Source: Nitrospira sp. Ga0074138 (lineage in GTDB: Bacteria; Nitrospirota; Nitrospiria; Nitrospirales; Nitrospiraceae). Taken from it: a DNA stretch of 64,000 nt. The position numbers and the translations under genes were made by a program. The stretch is taken from contig LNDU01000061.1 in the NCBI GenBank assembly GCA_001464735.1, positions 1 to 64,000 of the forward strand. The letters are read 5' to 3'. How positions within the stretch are numbered: the stretch's first letter is position 1; every line of letters starts with the position of its first letter. Positions 43,230-51,745 of this stretch are shown piece by piece. The notes beneath the pieces were generated by a model. That model had not been told where the DNA came from, made no database searches, and saw only the letters and a program-made list of their open reading frames with translations.

Positions 43230-44705
43230 TTGACACAGATCGAAGCCTCCTGTCCGACTCTCTTGCCTGAGGCAGCACGCGACCGCTGCGCGACCATTCG
43301 CGAGCAGTTGTGTCGCGCGAACTTGTTCGGATCTCCAGCCGCCTTGCCACCACAAGGCTCCGCTTCAGACATGCAGGCGGTGACCTCCTGGCGAGTCAGT
43401 CCCTGTCCGTTGTACCTATCATCTGAGCAACTGCGGTTCTTCACCGACTTAGGGCCACATCTGCTGTCGTTCTACCGAGGATTGAATCGGTTGTACACCG
43501 AAAGCGTCAAAGGCATTCAACCGACCTGGATCGCAGGCTACCTCGATCAAGGGAAGCCGGCTGCATTAGTGCAATACAGCCGCATGAAACGGTTTCGCGA
43601 TGCCCTGCCCGCCGTCATCAGGCCCGATATTATCCCCACACAGGACGGCATGGTGATCACCGAACTGGATTCGGTTCCAGGGGGGATCGGGCTCACCGCC
43701 TGTCTGTCTCAGATCTATCACGATCTCGATGGCGGGCCCGCACAGATCATCGGGGGACAAAACGGCATGCTCCACGGATTTGCTCGCATGCTGCGCTCTC
43801 TCCAGGATCAGCAGGGAGGATGCATCGCGATTCTGGTCTCTGACGAATCGAAGGACTATCGGCCGGAAATGTCTTGGGTGGCCGCTCAGCTCCGCAAAGA
43901 GGGAGTACTCGTTTGGTGTGTCGAACCGCGCGAGATTCAGTTTACGGAGGACGGGCTTCGCCTCCACACCGACGGAAGCGAGCAGACAATCAGCGTGCTC
44001 TATCGCTTTTATGAGCTGTTCGACTTGTTGAATATTCCCAAAGCTGAACTGGTCCAATATGCCGCGAAGAAAGGTCGGGTCTCCGTGACACCTCCCTATA
44101 AGCCGGCACTAGAAGAAAAATCGGCCTTCGCCCTGCTCCACCATCCGATCCTTCGCCCGTTTTGGGAAAACGAACTCGGTGCAGACTGCCTGCTGCATTT
44201 GACCACGATTATGCCGAAAACCTGGCTGCTCGACCCGGCACCGCTTCCTGCGATCGCGACGATTCCGGACCTGCATGTAGGGAACCGTCCGGTGGCGAAC
44301 TGGGCCGAACTTGAAAGAGCGACACAGAAGGAACGCCAGTTTGTCATCAAACCTTCAGGCTTTTCAGAACTGGCCTGGGGAAGCCGTGGTGTTTCGATCG
44401 GGCATGACATGCCTCAGACCGAATGGGTTGAGGCTCTTCGGAAAGCCCTTACATCCTTTCCGACCACACCCTATATCTTGCAAGAGTTCCATAAGGGGCG
44501 GTTGTTCGAGATGGACTTTTTGGATGAGCACCAACAGGCCATGGCGCACATGTCGGGCCGGGCGCGACTCTCCCCGTATTACTTTGTTTCGGAAGGAAGA
44601 GCTGAACTTGCCGGCATCCTGGCTACCATCTGCCCAGCCGACAAAAAGATTCTTCATGGCATGAAAGACGCGATTATGGTCCCTTGCGCCCTACGACCGG
44701 ACTGA
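43230..44705 (+). CDS. ATP-grasp-like protein of unknown substrate
   Basis: 491 residues from a TTG at 43230, chosen for GGAAGGG 7 bases upstream; the open frame begins at 43038 but its first 60 codons look non-coding. Motifs MVITELDSVPGGIGLTACL, FVIKPSGFSELAWGSRGVSIGHD (ATP-binding lysine and glycine loop) and YILQEFHKGRLFEMDFLDE suggest a circularly permuted ATP-grasp fold such as in glutathionylspermidine synthase-like ligases. It would make an amide bond, but the substrates are unknown. It diverges from the YkgJ-acyltransferase gene across 209 bp, so the two may be coregulated and act together. Confidence 0.6.
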   Translation: MTQIEASCPTLLPEAARDRCATIREQLCRANLFGSPAALPPQGSASDMQAVTSWRVSPCPLYLSSEQLRFFTDLGPHLLSFYRGLNRLYTESVKGIQPTWIAGYLDQGKPAALVQYSRMKRFRDALPAVIRPDIIPTQDGMVITELDSVPGGIGLTACLSQIYHDLDGGPAQIIGGQNGMLHGFARMLRSLQDQQGGCIAILVSDESKDYRPEMSWVAAQLRKEGVLVWCVEPREIQFTEDGLRLHTDGSEQTISVLYRFYELFDLLNIPKAELVQYAAKKGRVSVTPPYKPALEEKSAFALLHHPILRPFWENELGADCLLHLTTIMPKTWLLDPAPLPAIATIPDLHVGNRPVANWAELERATQKERQFVIKPSGFSELAWGSRGVSIGHDMPQTEWVEALRKALTSFPTTPYILQEFHKGRLFEMDFLDEHQQAMAHMSGRARLSPYYFVSEGRAELAGILATICPADKKILHGMKDAIMVPCALRPD

Positions 44706-44718
44706 TGCGCGTCTCCTT

Positions 44719-44930
44719 AACCCACGTTATTCATGAACGTTTCTACTGCAACCGCCGATACGCCGTTGCGACTAGCTTGGCCGCGAGCTTCGCGCGGCCA
44801 GCGGACAGGCTCGCCCCTCGTGATCTCGACATACTGTTTCAAGTATGCCTCGGTCTCTCAGGGATCCGCGTGCCCGTCTCGCCTGGCGTCTTGGCGGTTT
44901 CGTCACGAACCGTCATGAATAATGTGGGTT
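44719..44930. repeat. Palindromic intergenic element, 212 bp, terminal inverted repeats
   Basis: AACCCACGTTATTCATGA (44719-44736) matches the reverse complement of 44913-44930 at 17 of 18 positions. Inside, GGCCGCGAGCTTCGCGCGGCC near 44790-44810 is itself close to a palindrome. The element fills most of the 284-bp gap between the ATP-grasp and glutaredoxin genes. The layout is that of a non-autonomous mobile element (MITE) or large REP-type structure. It has no transposase. Confidence 0.65.
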
Positions 44931-44989
44931 GAAGAAACCATAAAATGGTCGTTTCACTTTCTTCCTTTTCCTGGTAGCCTTATAAGACT

Positions 44990-45328
44990 TTGGCTTTAAC
45001 TCTTTTCCATGTCGACTGGTGCCCTGACTGTCTCGTGGTCCGCCGAAAGCTGGCGGACTTGGGGCTGACCTATGAAGATGTCACCGTGCCGGACAGCAGA
45101 CGCATGCGCACCCAAGTTCACGAGGTATCCGGCCAATATTATGTCCCGGTCCTCAAGGACGGCGATCTCGTGCTGACGGAAACCGCCGACATCCTGGCCT
45201 ATCTGGACAAGCGGTCTCTCACCAACCGGGCTGGAGCCGCAGCAACCACCGAGTTTCAGTCGCAAGCCCACACGACACCCGATGTTGCCGGCGAAGACGA
45301 CGACCACCCTTCTTGCCGGATCAACTGA
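44990..45328 (+). CDS. Glutaredoxin-family thiol-disulfide protein
   Basis: 112 residues. LTLFHVDWCPDCLVVRRKLADLGLTYEDV has the CPDC active site. YYVPVLKDGDLVLTETADILAYLDKR contains the cis-proline (VPV) and the glutathione-binding TET region, so the fold is glutaredoxin/GST N-terminal. The C-terminal 30 residues are a disordered acidic tail with one cysteine. The start is TTG 44990. It precedes the radical SAM enzyme gene by 17 bp. Confidence 0.85.
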   Translation: MALTLFHVDWCPDCLVVRRKLADLGLTYEDVTVPDSRRMRTQVHEVSGQYYVPVLKDGDLVLTETADILAYLDKRSLTNRAGAAATTEFQSQAHTTPDVAGEDDDHPSCRIN

Positions 45329-45345
45329 CCACCAAAGGACGACAC

Positions 45346-46539
45346 ATGGAAGACTGGCAACAGATCCTCGCCAAAAGTATCGTCAAGCCAAAGGACCTCG
45401 CTGAACGGTTTGGCCTCGATGAGAAAGAAATAGAAGCGATCGTCGGCCCCTATCCGATGAGGATTACTCCGACGGTACTTGAGACGATCAAATCGAAGGA
45501 CGATGCGATCTGGAAGCAGGTCGTCCCCGAAATCGCGGAGTTGGCCGACATCGACGCAGAGGACGATCCACTGGAAGAAGATCTCATGAGCCCGGTGCCC
45601 CATCTGGTCCACCGATATCCAGATCGGGTGCTGCTCATGGTCACCAATCAATGTCCGATCTATTGCCGGTTCTGCACCAGAAAGCGACTGGTGGGCAAAC
45701 CTGGTTTTCTGAAAAAGGGAGAGCTGGACCGCGCCATCCAGTATCTTCGTGAGCATACGGAAGTGCGTGATGTCATCCTCTCAGGAGGCGACCCACTGCT
45801 GCTCCCCGACTATCTCCTTGAACGCATCTTCAAGGCCCTGCGGACCATTCCTCACCTGGAACTCATCCGCATCGGATCGCGGGTCCCAGGGTCGTTGCCG
45901 CAACGAATCACGCCCAAGCTCTGCGAGATGGTGAAAAAGTATCATCCGATTTACATGAACCTGCATTTCAACCACCCGGACGAACTTACCCCTGAAGTTA
46001 AGGCTGCCTGCGGCATGCTCGCGGATGCCGGCATCCCGCTGGGCGCCCAGACAGTCCTCCTCAAAGGCGTCAATGATGACCCGGAGATCATGAAACGCCT
46101 GGTCCATCAGCTGCTCCTTGCGCGGGTGAAGCCCTATTATCTCTATCAGGCCGACTTGACCAAGGGAACGAATCATTTCCGGACAACTGTCGAAACTGGG
46201 CTGAATATCATCAAGGCGCTCCAAGGCCATACGAGTGGAATGGCCGTGCCCCACTTCGTCATCGATGCACCGGGCGGCGGCGGCAAGATTCCGCTGCTGC
46301 CGGATGACTATCTGGTCCACATGGACAAGGACGAAGCCATCCTCAGGAATTATGAGAATAAGACGTTCCACTATCCCCAGCCAAAGTCTGACAACCGGCG
46401 GGAGCTTCCAATGGTCGGTGTAGGCTCCTCGCTCGAGAACGCAGAAGCAGCCTATGTGACATGTGGTGACAGCTACCCTGATCGCGACGGCTATGCTGCC
46501 TGGGGGAACAGCTGCGGCGGAGATGCGGACGACCTGTGA
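45346..46539 (+). CDS. KamA-family radical SAM enzyme (lysine 2,3-aminomutase-like)
   Basis: 397 residues from the ATG at 45346. The radical SAM cluster motif CPIYCRFC has Cys103, Cys107 and Cys110, and VILSGGDPLLLPD is the SAM-binding glycine motif. PIYMNLHFNHPDEL and GAQTVLLKGVNDD follow the lysine 2,3-aminomutase family, and the length is close to KamA (about 415) and longer than EpmB (about 340). The expected product is beta-lysine, used as an osmolyte (with AblB, not seen here) or in secondary metabolism. It overlaps the dcd gene by ATGA. Confidence 0.85.
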   Translation: MEDWQQILAKSIVKPKDLAERFGLDEKEIEAIVGPYPMRITPTVLETIKSKDDAIWKQVVPEIAELADIDAEDDPLEEDLMSPVPHLVHRYPDRVLLMVTNQCPIYCRFCTRKRLVGKPGFLKKGELDRAIQYLREHTEVRDVILSGGDPLLLPDYLLERIFKALRTIPHLELIRIGSRVPGSLPQRITPKLCEMVKKYHPIYMNLHFNHPDELTPEVKAACGMLADAGIPLGAQTVLLKGVNDDPEIMKRLVHQLLLARVKPYYLYQADLTKGTNHFRTTVETGLNIIKALQGHTSGMAVPHFVIDAPGGGGKIPLLPDDYLVHMDKDEAILRNYENKTFHYPQPKSDNRRELPMVGVGSSLENAEAAYVTCGDSYPDRDGYAAWGNSCGGDADDL

Positions 46540-47693
46540 CCACTCATTCATCTCGAGCCGGCATTCTTCCCTATCAAGACATCAAACGCTTGATCGCAAG
46601 CCGAGCCATTAGCGCCTCCCCGTCTGTCGAGAGCCGGCAGATCCAGCCAGCCAGCCTCGATCTCCGTCTCGGCCGCAAAGCCTATCGGCTGATCAGCAGC
46701 TTTTTGCCGGAACTGTCGGCCATCTCCTCACGTCTGAATGTGCTGGATTTTTATCAGTCGGACCTCGTGATGTACGAGATGGATCTCACCGACGGAGCGA
46801 TTCTGGAAAAGGGCCATGTGTATCTCGTTCCATTGCTGGAACAACTGGCCCTCCCGAAAACGATCCGCGCACGGGCGAATCCAAAGAGCACGACTGGTCG
46901 TCTGGATGTCTTTACCCGCGTGGTGACGGATCTCACCTCCGGATTCGATGAAATTCGTGCCGGCTATCGAGGTCCGTTGTTCCTGGAGATTGTCCCGCGC
47001 TCATTTGCCATCAAAGTTCGCACGGGGCAGTCATTGAACCAAATCCGGTTTGTGTCTGGCGAGGCCACGGTGCCGGACCGAGCGCTTCAGGCGCTTCATC
47101 GAAACACACCGTTGCTGTACCATAATGTGGCTTCCCCGAAGGCCGTCGGCAGCCGAGACTTTCGTGTTGAGCGTGGATTGTTCCTGCGCATTGACCTCGC
47201 AGGCACGGATCAAAGAGACTCCCGTATCATCGGGTACCGTGCGAAGAAGAACAGCCACGTCATCGATCTGGAGAAAGTCGGCCACTATGTCGCGGCTGAT
47301 TTTTGGGAACCGCTCCATCGCCATCGCCACGACAGCTTGTTATTGGAGCCCGAAGAGTTTTATATCCTGGCCTCAAAGGAGCGCATTCGCGTGCCGGCCG
47401 GCTACGCCGCCGAGATGGTGGCCTACGAAGCAGCTTGCGGGGAGCTCCGGACTCACTATGCGGGATTTTTCGACCCTGGATTCGGGTATGGATCCAAGGG
47501 AGAGATCACCGGCACACAAGTTGTGCTGGAAGTTCGCCCACACGACGTGCCATTCTTGATCCATGACGGACAGACATTTTTCAAGGTCGTGTATGACAGG
47601 ATGATGGGGATGCCGACACAGCTCTATGGATCCTCGTTGGGATCTTCCTATCAACGACAAACCTTATCACTCAGCAAGCATTTTAAAGTCTAA
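46536..47693 (+). CDS. dcd: 2'-deoxycytidine 5'-triphosphate deaminase (long form)
   Basis: 385 residues, about twice the E. coli Dcd and equal to the alphaproteobacterial-type long DCD family. RQIQPASLDLRLGRKAYRL and ARANPKSTTGRLDVFTRVVTDLTSGFDEIRAGYRGPLFLEIVPRSF are the first trimeric dUTPase-like repeat, and VERGLFLRIDL...EEFYILASKERIRVPAGYAAEMVAYEAACGELRTHYAGFFDPGFGYG is the second. It converts dCTP to dUTP for dTTP synthesis. It is translationally coupled to the radical SAM gene, an unexpected pairing. Confidence 0.92.
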   Translation: MTTHSSRAGILPYQDIKRLIASRAISASPSVESRQIQPASLDLRLGRKAYRLISSFLPELSAISSRLNVLDFYQSDLVMYEMDLTDGAILEKGHVYLVPLLEQLALPKTIRARANPKSTTGRLDVFTRVVTDLTSGFDEIRAGYRGPLFLEIVPRSFAIKVRTGQSLNQIRFVSGEATVPDRALQALHRNTPLLYHNVASPKAVGSRDFRVERGLFLRIDLAGTDQRDSRIIGYRAKKNSHVIDLEKVGHYVAADFWEPLHRHRHDSLLLEPEEFYILASKERIRVPAGYAAEMVAYEAACGELRTHYAGFFDPGFGYGSKGEITGTQVVLEVRPHDVPFLIHDGQTFFKVVYDRMMGMPTQLYGSSLGSSYQRQTLSLSKHFKV

Positions 47694-47695
47694 CC

Positions 47696-48109
47696 ATGGC
47701 TCCATCTGATTTACCACCGCCTCACAACGAATCGCTGGCCCCGTCACGGCCGACCGAACCGGAAGAACAGGGGACGGGAAACGAGCATCAGATCCACGTC
47801 ATCGGCTTGATGGTTGGAACCGCGCTGATGTTTATTGGCTTTCTCAATGTGTTTCTGTCCATCAGCGGTGGCTTTGAAATCAATATTGTGCCCTTTCTCA
47901 TCTATTTTGGCGGACTGGCGATATGGGCCAATGCAGCCATTGAAACGCCGACCTTTCGGTATGGAGTCATGACTCTTGCCATTACCTTAGCCTTAGGTCT
48001 CTTTCAGTATGGGGAAGTTCTGTTTTGGCACAAGCAGGTCCTCTTCTGGGTCACCATCATCATCGTGATGTACTTCATGTTCGTCGAACCTAAAAAACCC
48101 ACGGCCTGA
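47696..48109 (+). CDS. Small integral membrane protein of unknown function
   Basis: 137 residues: a disordered proline-rich N-terminus of about 30, then four hydrophobic helices (VIGLMVGTALMFIGFLNVFLSI, INIVPFLIYFGGLAIWANAAI, YGVMTLAITLALGLFQYGEVLF, VLFWVTIIIVMYFMFVEPKK). No family is recognised. It starts 3 bases after the dcd stop and is clearly in the same operon. Confidence 0.65.
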   Translation: MAPSDLPPPHNESLAPSRPTEPEEQGTGNEHQIHVIGLMVGTALMFIGFLNVFLSISGGFEINIVPFLIYFGGLAIWANAAIETPTFRYGVMTLAITLALGLFQYGEVLFWHKQVLFWVTIIIVMYFMFVEPKKPTA

Positions 48110-48115
48110 TCTCTG

Positions 48116-48811
48116 ATGGCGATCACTGTCGTCATTCCAACCTTAAACGAAGAAAAGAACCTTCCACGAACTCTTGCGCGCCTATCGGCGGCTGCCCTGA
48201 GGGAGATTATCATCGTTGACGGCGGCAGCACCGACAGCACCGTCAGCCTCGCTGAAGAATTTTGCGCCCGTACGTTCAATGCCCGCATCATGACGTCGTC
48301 ACGAGGGCGCGCGCGCCAAATGAACGAAGGGGCAAAAGCCAGCCAGGGGGAGATCTTACTCTTCCTGCATGCCGATACACAGTTGCCGCCACAAGCCGGA
48401 CCGATCATAGAATTGGCCTTGAGCAAGCACCCCTCAACTGTGGGTGGGCATTTCAACGTCCGATTCGACAATTCCTCGGTTTGGGGCCAAGTCATCAGTT
48501 TCTTTATGAATCGCCGGTCGCGCTTGACGGGCATCGCAACCGGCGACCAAGCTCTCTTTGTCCGCCGCCACGTGTTCGAACTGCTCGGAGGCTTTTCCGA
48601 GATTCCGCTGATGGAAGACATCGAATTCAGCAGTCGGATGCAGCAAGCGGGTCGAACGGTGGCGCTCCGGGACGCTGTCGTCACCTCCTTTCGTCGGTGG
48701 GATACACAGGGCCCGCTGAGAACCATTCTCTTGATGTGGGCCCTGCGCTTCCTGTACTGGGCAGGAGTCAGCCCTCACCGGCTCAAGAAATTTTACGCCA
48801 CCATCCGATGA
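48116..48811 (+). CDS. Family 2 glycosyltransferase, TIGR04283 type
   Basis: 231 residues. ITVVIPTLNEEKNLPRTLARL and EIIIVDGGSTDSTVSLAEEF are the GT-A nucleotide-sugar site, SRGRARQMNEGAKASQGEILLFLHADTQLP carries the DxD-like HADT, and the end is WALRFLYWAGVSPHRLKKFYATIR. It belongs to the TIGR04283 family that is often paired, as here, with a TIGR04282 protein and annotated as arsenosugar biosynthesis. No arsenic methyltransferase (ArsM) gene is nearby, so the product is open. It overlaps the next gene by ATGA. Confidence 0.85.
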   Translation: MAITVVIPTLNEEKNLPRTLARLSAAALREIIIVDGGSTDSTVSLAEEFCARTFNARIMTSSRGRARQMNEGAKASQGEILLFLHADTQLPPQAGPIIELALSKHPSTVGGHFNVRFDNSSVWGQVISFFMNRRSRLTGIATGDQALFVRRHVFELLGGFSEIPLMEDIEFSSRMQQAGRTVALRDAVVTSFRRWDTQGPLRTILLMWALRFLYWAGVSPHRLKKFYATIR

Positions 48812-49563
48812 AATCAACAACCCTTCACCCTTCACCGCTCACCCCTCACCAGACCGCCCTAGTGATCTTTGCCAAAGCGCCGATTCCCGGCCAGGTCAAG
48901 ACACGCCTCTGCCCACCGCTCACTCCCGATGAAGCCGCTACACTCCATGGGAGCTTCGTCCTCGACACTCTGGAGCGAACAAAAACCGCTGTTGCAAAGC
49001 TGAAACTGCCGCTCGATCGTTACCTTGCCTGCGCGCCATCTGCCACACATGTCTTCTTCAAGATTATGGAAGAGCGGCAGAGTGTGAAGTTGATCGATCA
49101 AGTCGGCGCCGACCTCGGTGAGCGCATGAATCAGGCCTTTCGAAGGCTGTTCGCGCAAGGATATCGACAGGTCGTCCTCATTGGGACGGATGTACCGACG
49201 CTTCCGCTCAGCCATTTCAAGCAGGCCCTCCTGGCGCTGGAGAATCATGATCTCGTGCTTGGTCCGGCGTTGGATGGAGGGTACTACCTGATCGGCCTGA
49301 AGCGGATGGCACCGGAACTCTTCGTCGACATGTCATGGTCGACCGATCAAGTACTCGGACTCACACAGGAGAAAGCAGCGACGATCGGCCTCAAGGCTTC
49401 CTTGATTCAACCGTGGCGCGACGTCGATACCCTGGCCGATCTAGAAGCCCTCATTAAAGATTGCACCGCCGAGGCCAAGAAGCCGATGAATGATCGGGTG
49501 TTTTCAAGTCGCACGGCCGGCGTACTTCAGACGCTCTCCAAACGACTTTGTTCGAGAGCATAA
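48808..49563 (+). CDS. TIGR04282/DUF2064 glycosyltransferase
   Basis: 251 residues from the ATG at 48808; the open frame upstream to 48262 is the shadow of the preceding gene. ALVIFAKAPIPGQVKTRLCPPLTPDEAATLH is a nucleotidyl/glycosyl-transferase opening loop, VVLIGTDVPTLPLSHF holds the D residues, and LVLGPALDGGYYLIGLK is the family signature. DUF2064 proteins resemble the GT-A nucleotidyltransferases such as CofC. Its ATG overlaps the stop of the TIGR04283 gene, so both are made in equal amounts. Confidence 0.85.
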   Translation: MKSTTLHPSPLTPHQTALVIFAKAPIPGQVKTRLCPPLTPDEAATLHGSFVLDTLERTKTAVAKLKLPLDRYLACAPSATHVFFKIMEERQSVKLIDQVGADLGERMNQAFRRLFAQGYRQVVLIGTDVPTLPLSHFKQALLALENHDLVLGPALDGGYYLIGLKRMAPELFVDMSWSTDQVLGLTQEKAATIGLKASLIQPWRDVDTLADLEALIKDCTAEAKKPMNDRVFSSRTAGVLQTLSKRLCSRA

Positions 49564-49594
49564 TGCGTTCCCAACCGCTCAACCAAGGGGCCAC

Positions 49595-50329
49595 ATGAAC
49601 CAACACGTCGCACTCATCACCGGAGGGGCGAAAGGCATCGGACGGGGGATCGCGCTCGATCTCGCTTCCCGGCAGTGGAAGATTGCTGTCTGCTACAGAA
49701 CCAGCGAAGCTGAGGCCAAGACAACGGCGCAGGAGATCATGCAGCGAGGGGGGCAAGCGCTGGCCATCCGGTGCGATGTTTCTGACCCAGTGGCGGCCAA
49801 GGACATGGTCACACAGGTAGAACAGGAATGGGGGCGAATCGATGTCCTGATCAATGGCGCAGGTCCCTATCATCGCGTCAACCTGTTCGACGAAACCGTC
49901 GAGGGCTGGAATGACATGTTCGATGGCAACTTGCATCCTATTTTCTATCTTGCTCAAGCTATCGCACCAGGCATGAAAGCGCGAAAATCAGGTCGCATCA
50001 TCAGTTTCAGCATGGCCAATGCGGACCAGATGGAAGCACAGCCCGATGTCACCGCTCACTACATTGCCAAGGCCGGCGTGCTGATCCTGACGCGTACTTT
50101 GGCGAAGTTGTTGGCCCCCTATGGCATTACCGTCAATGCCATTTCGCCCGGCTTCATCGATTCGGGGAGCGCGCCGCCGCAAGAACTCGCCGCCATGACC
50201 AAACGTATTCCCGCCGGGTACATTGGAACGGTCGACGATACCGTTGCAGCTGTTCGTTATTTACTCAGCGAAGAGGCCCGTTATGTCAACGGGGCAAACA
50301 TTCAGATCAGTGGAGCGTGGGGAATATGA
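49595..50329 (+). CDS. SDR-family oxidoreductase with displaced catalytic tyrosine
   Basis: 244 residues from the ATG at 49595. ALITGGAKGIGRGIALDLA is the classical cofactor loop, DVLINGAG the NNAG-type motif, and SGRIISFSMAN holds the serine. The expected YxxxK is written AHYIAKAG: histidine occupies the tyrosine position and the tyrosine is one residue later, only three before the lysine. YGITVNAISPGFIDSG and VNGANIQISGAWG close the fold. It looks like the FabG/pteridine-reductase branch. It follows the glycosyltransferase pair by 31 bp and is probably in the same operon. Confidence 0.82.
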   Translation: MNQHVALITGGAKGIGRGIALDLASRQWKIAVCYRTSEAEAKTTAQEIMQRGGQALAIRCDVSDPVAAKDMVTQVEQEWGRIDVLINGAGPYHRVNLFDETVEGWNDMFDGNLHPIFYLAQAIAPGMKARKSGRIISFSMANADQMEAQPDVTAHYIAKAGVLILTRTLAKLLAPYGITVNAISPGFIDSGSAPPQELAAMTKRIPAGYIGTVDDTVAAVRYLLSEEARYVNGANIQISGAWGI

Positions 50330-50490
50330 AGAGGTGGAACGACATTCAGGTTACTTCCTTGCGCACAGAGCGCGCACCCGGAATGATCGTAGTTTCAAAT
50401 CAAGGATTGTGCTCGCTCAACGTGCGCAGTGAAACCAACCTGAATGCCGTTCTTTGGGGAGAAGGGAGTTCAGGAAATGGAGGGGTACAG

Positions 50491-50895
50491 ATGAAATCGG
50501 AACGGGAACGCGAAGCTCACAGTCGTTTTGTTCAGGCGCTTCAACACGAACATGTTATCTGCACCAAGTCAGGTTGCGGCGGGCCGATGCAGGTGACGGA
50601 TCACACCCCGCATAACGGAAAGGTCAAGAAGTATGAAGCCGAATGTGAACAATGCCATGAAGTGGAACAGATCACGGGCAAAGAAGAGCACGCGCCTCCC
50701 TGGGACATCGCTTCAATCACAATGATGGCTGAGGTCCATCTTCTCCACGAACAGCCGGCCTGTCCCTACGACGACACGCCGATTACCTTCATTTCTTTGC
50801 CCAATCCACGGCGCAAAGCTCGGTACCGCCTCCTGTGCTACTACTGCGGCCGGCACACTGAAATGAACTGGCCACCACCGGAAGCGAAACGGTAA
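50491..50895 (+). CDS. Zinc-ribbon protein of unknown function
   Basis: 134 residues from the ATG at 50491, supported by GGAGGGG 5-6 bases upstream; the open frame reaches 50317 but without ribosome site or coding character. It has CTKSGCGGP, CEQCHE, CPYDD and LLCYYCGR, giving Cys sites for one or two zinc ribbons, in an otherwise charged protein. No family is recognised. It is probably the last gene of the plus-strand operon and ends 37 bp before a convergent gene. Confidence 0.6.
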   Translation: MKSEREREAHSRFVQALQHEHVICTKSGCGGPMQVTDHTPHNGKVKKYEAECEQCHEVEQITGKEEHAPPWDIASITMMAEVHLLHEQPACPYDDTPITFISLPNPRRKARYRLLCYYCGRHTEMNWPPPEAKR

Positions 50896-50931
50896 CTCGA
50901 CGAGTGCCTCGCCACCGCCTGTGCCGTAACT

Positions 50932-51699
50932 TCAGTATGCGGTGAGCGTCTTTCGAATGAATTCCCCAAGCCGGCGAAAGTAGGCTCGCCCACCCATCAG
51001 GTATGTGTCGTTATGTCCGGCACCTTCGACCACATACCAGTCCTTCGGCGGTTTGGCCGCGTCGAAGACCTGGCGACCAAACTCAATGGGAATAATGTCA
51101 TCCTTGTCACCATGGATGATCAGCTTCGGAAGCGACAGCTGCGGCAGCCGGTCGATCAATCGATGTGCGGCTCCAAGGAGCCAATGCAGGGGTAACCCAC
51201 CATAATAGAACTTGGCCACTGCTTCGATGGAAGGAAACGATGATTCAAGGATGAGTGCCGAAGCTGGTCGCTGCACTGCCAGTTCGCCTGCCACGGACGC
51301 TCCCAGAGATCGGCCGAACAGCACGATTCGTTCAGGGCGGATCTTTCTGATTCGCGTGAGGTACTCATAGGCACCGTACGCATCCTGATAAAGGCCTTCC
51401 TCGTTCGGGCTAGAACCCTGACTCTTCCCATATCCACGATAGTCGAACAAGAAAATCGATAGTCCCATCTGGTAGAGGAGCTTGAGATTTTCAAGGCGAT
51501 TGATGATGTTTCCGGCATTGCCATGGCACCAGAGCATGACCGGACGATCAGCAGCCGCTTCGACGTACCAGCCGAACAGTCTCACTCCATCGTCAGCTTG
51601 AAACCACACGTCTTCAAGCGGCAGCCCGCTTAACCGTGCCCAATCTCGGTCTTGCCACGGTTCTGGATGATAGACGAAGAATTGGTCGAGAAAACTCAC
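50932..51699 (-). CDS. Alpha/beta hydrolase (ABHD13/BEM46-like)
   Basis: 255 residues. MLWCHGNAGNIINRLENLKLLYQMGLSIFLFDYRGYGKSQG gives the oxyanion strand, FGRSLGASVAGELA holds the nucleophile serine in GxSxG, IIHGDKDDIIP the acid and GAGHNDTYLMGG the histidine. This is the BEM46/ABHD13 group of serine hydrolases, with substrates that are mostly unknown. No signal peptide is evident. It stands alone between convergent and same-strand neighbours. Confidence 0.88.
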   Translation of the reverse strand: MSFLDQFFVYHPEPWQDRDWARLSGLPLEDVWFQADDGVRLFGWYVEAAADRPVMLWCHGNAGNIINRLENLKLLYQMGLSIFLFDYRGYGKSQGSSPNEEGLYQDAYGAYEYLTRIRKIRPERIVLFGRSLGASVAGELAVQRPASALILESSFPSIEAVAKFYYGGLPLHWLLGAAHRLIDRLPQLSLPKLIIHGDKDDIIPIEFGRQVFDAAKPPKDWYVVEGAGHNDTYLMGGRAYFRRLGEFIRKTLTAY

Positions 51700-51745
51700 G
51701 GAGGGAGGATAACGGAACTTTTTTCAGGAAGGAAGGGATGAAAGT

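Noticed and set aside
48262..48807. Upstream extension of the TIGR04282 ORF
   Set aside because: It is the shadow of the TIGR04283 gene in another frame; the ATG at 48808 overlaps that gene's stop as usual for this pair.
48815..48850. CCCTTCACCCTTCACC-type direct repeats
   Set aside because: A short degenerate repeat within the first codons of a coding gene; no array or spacer structure, so not CRISPR.
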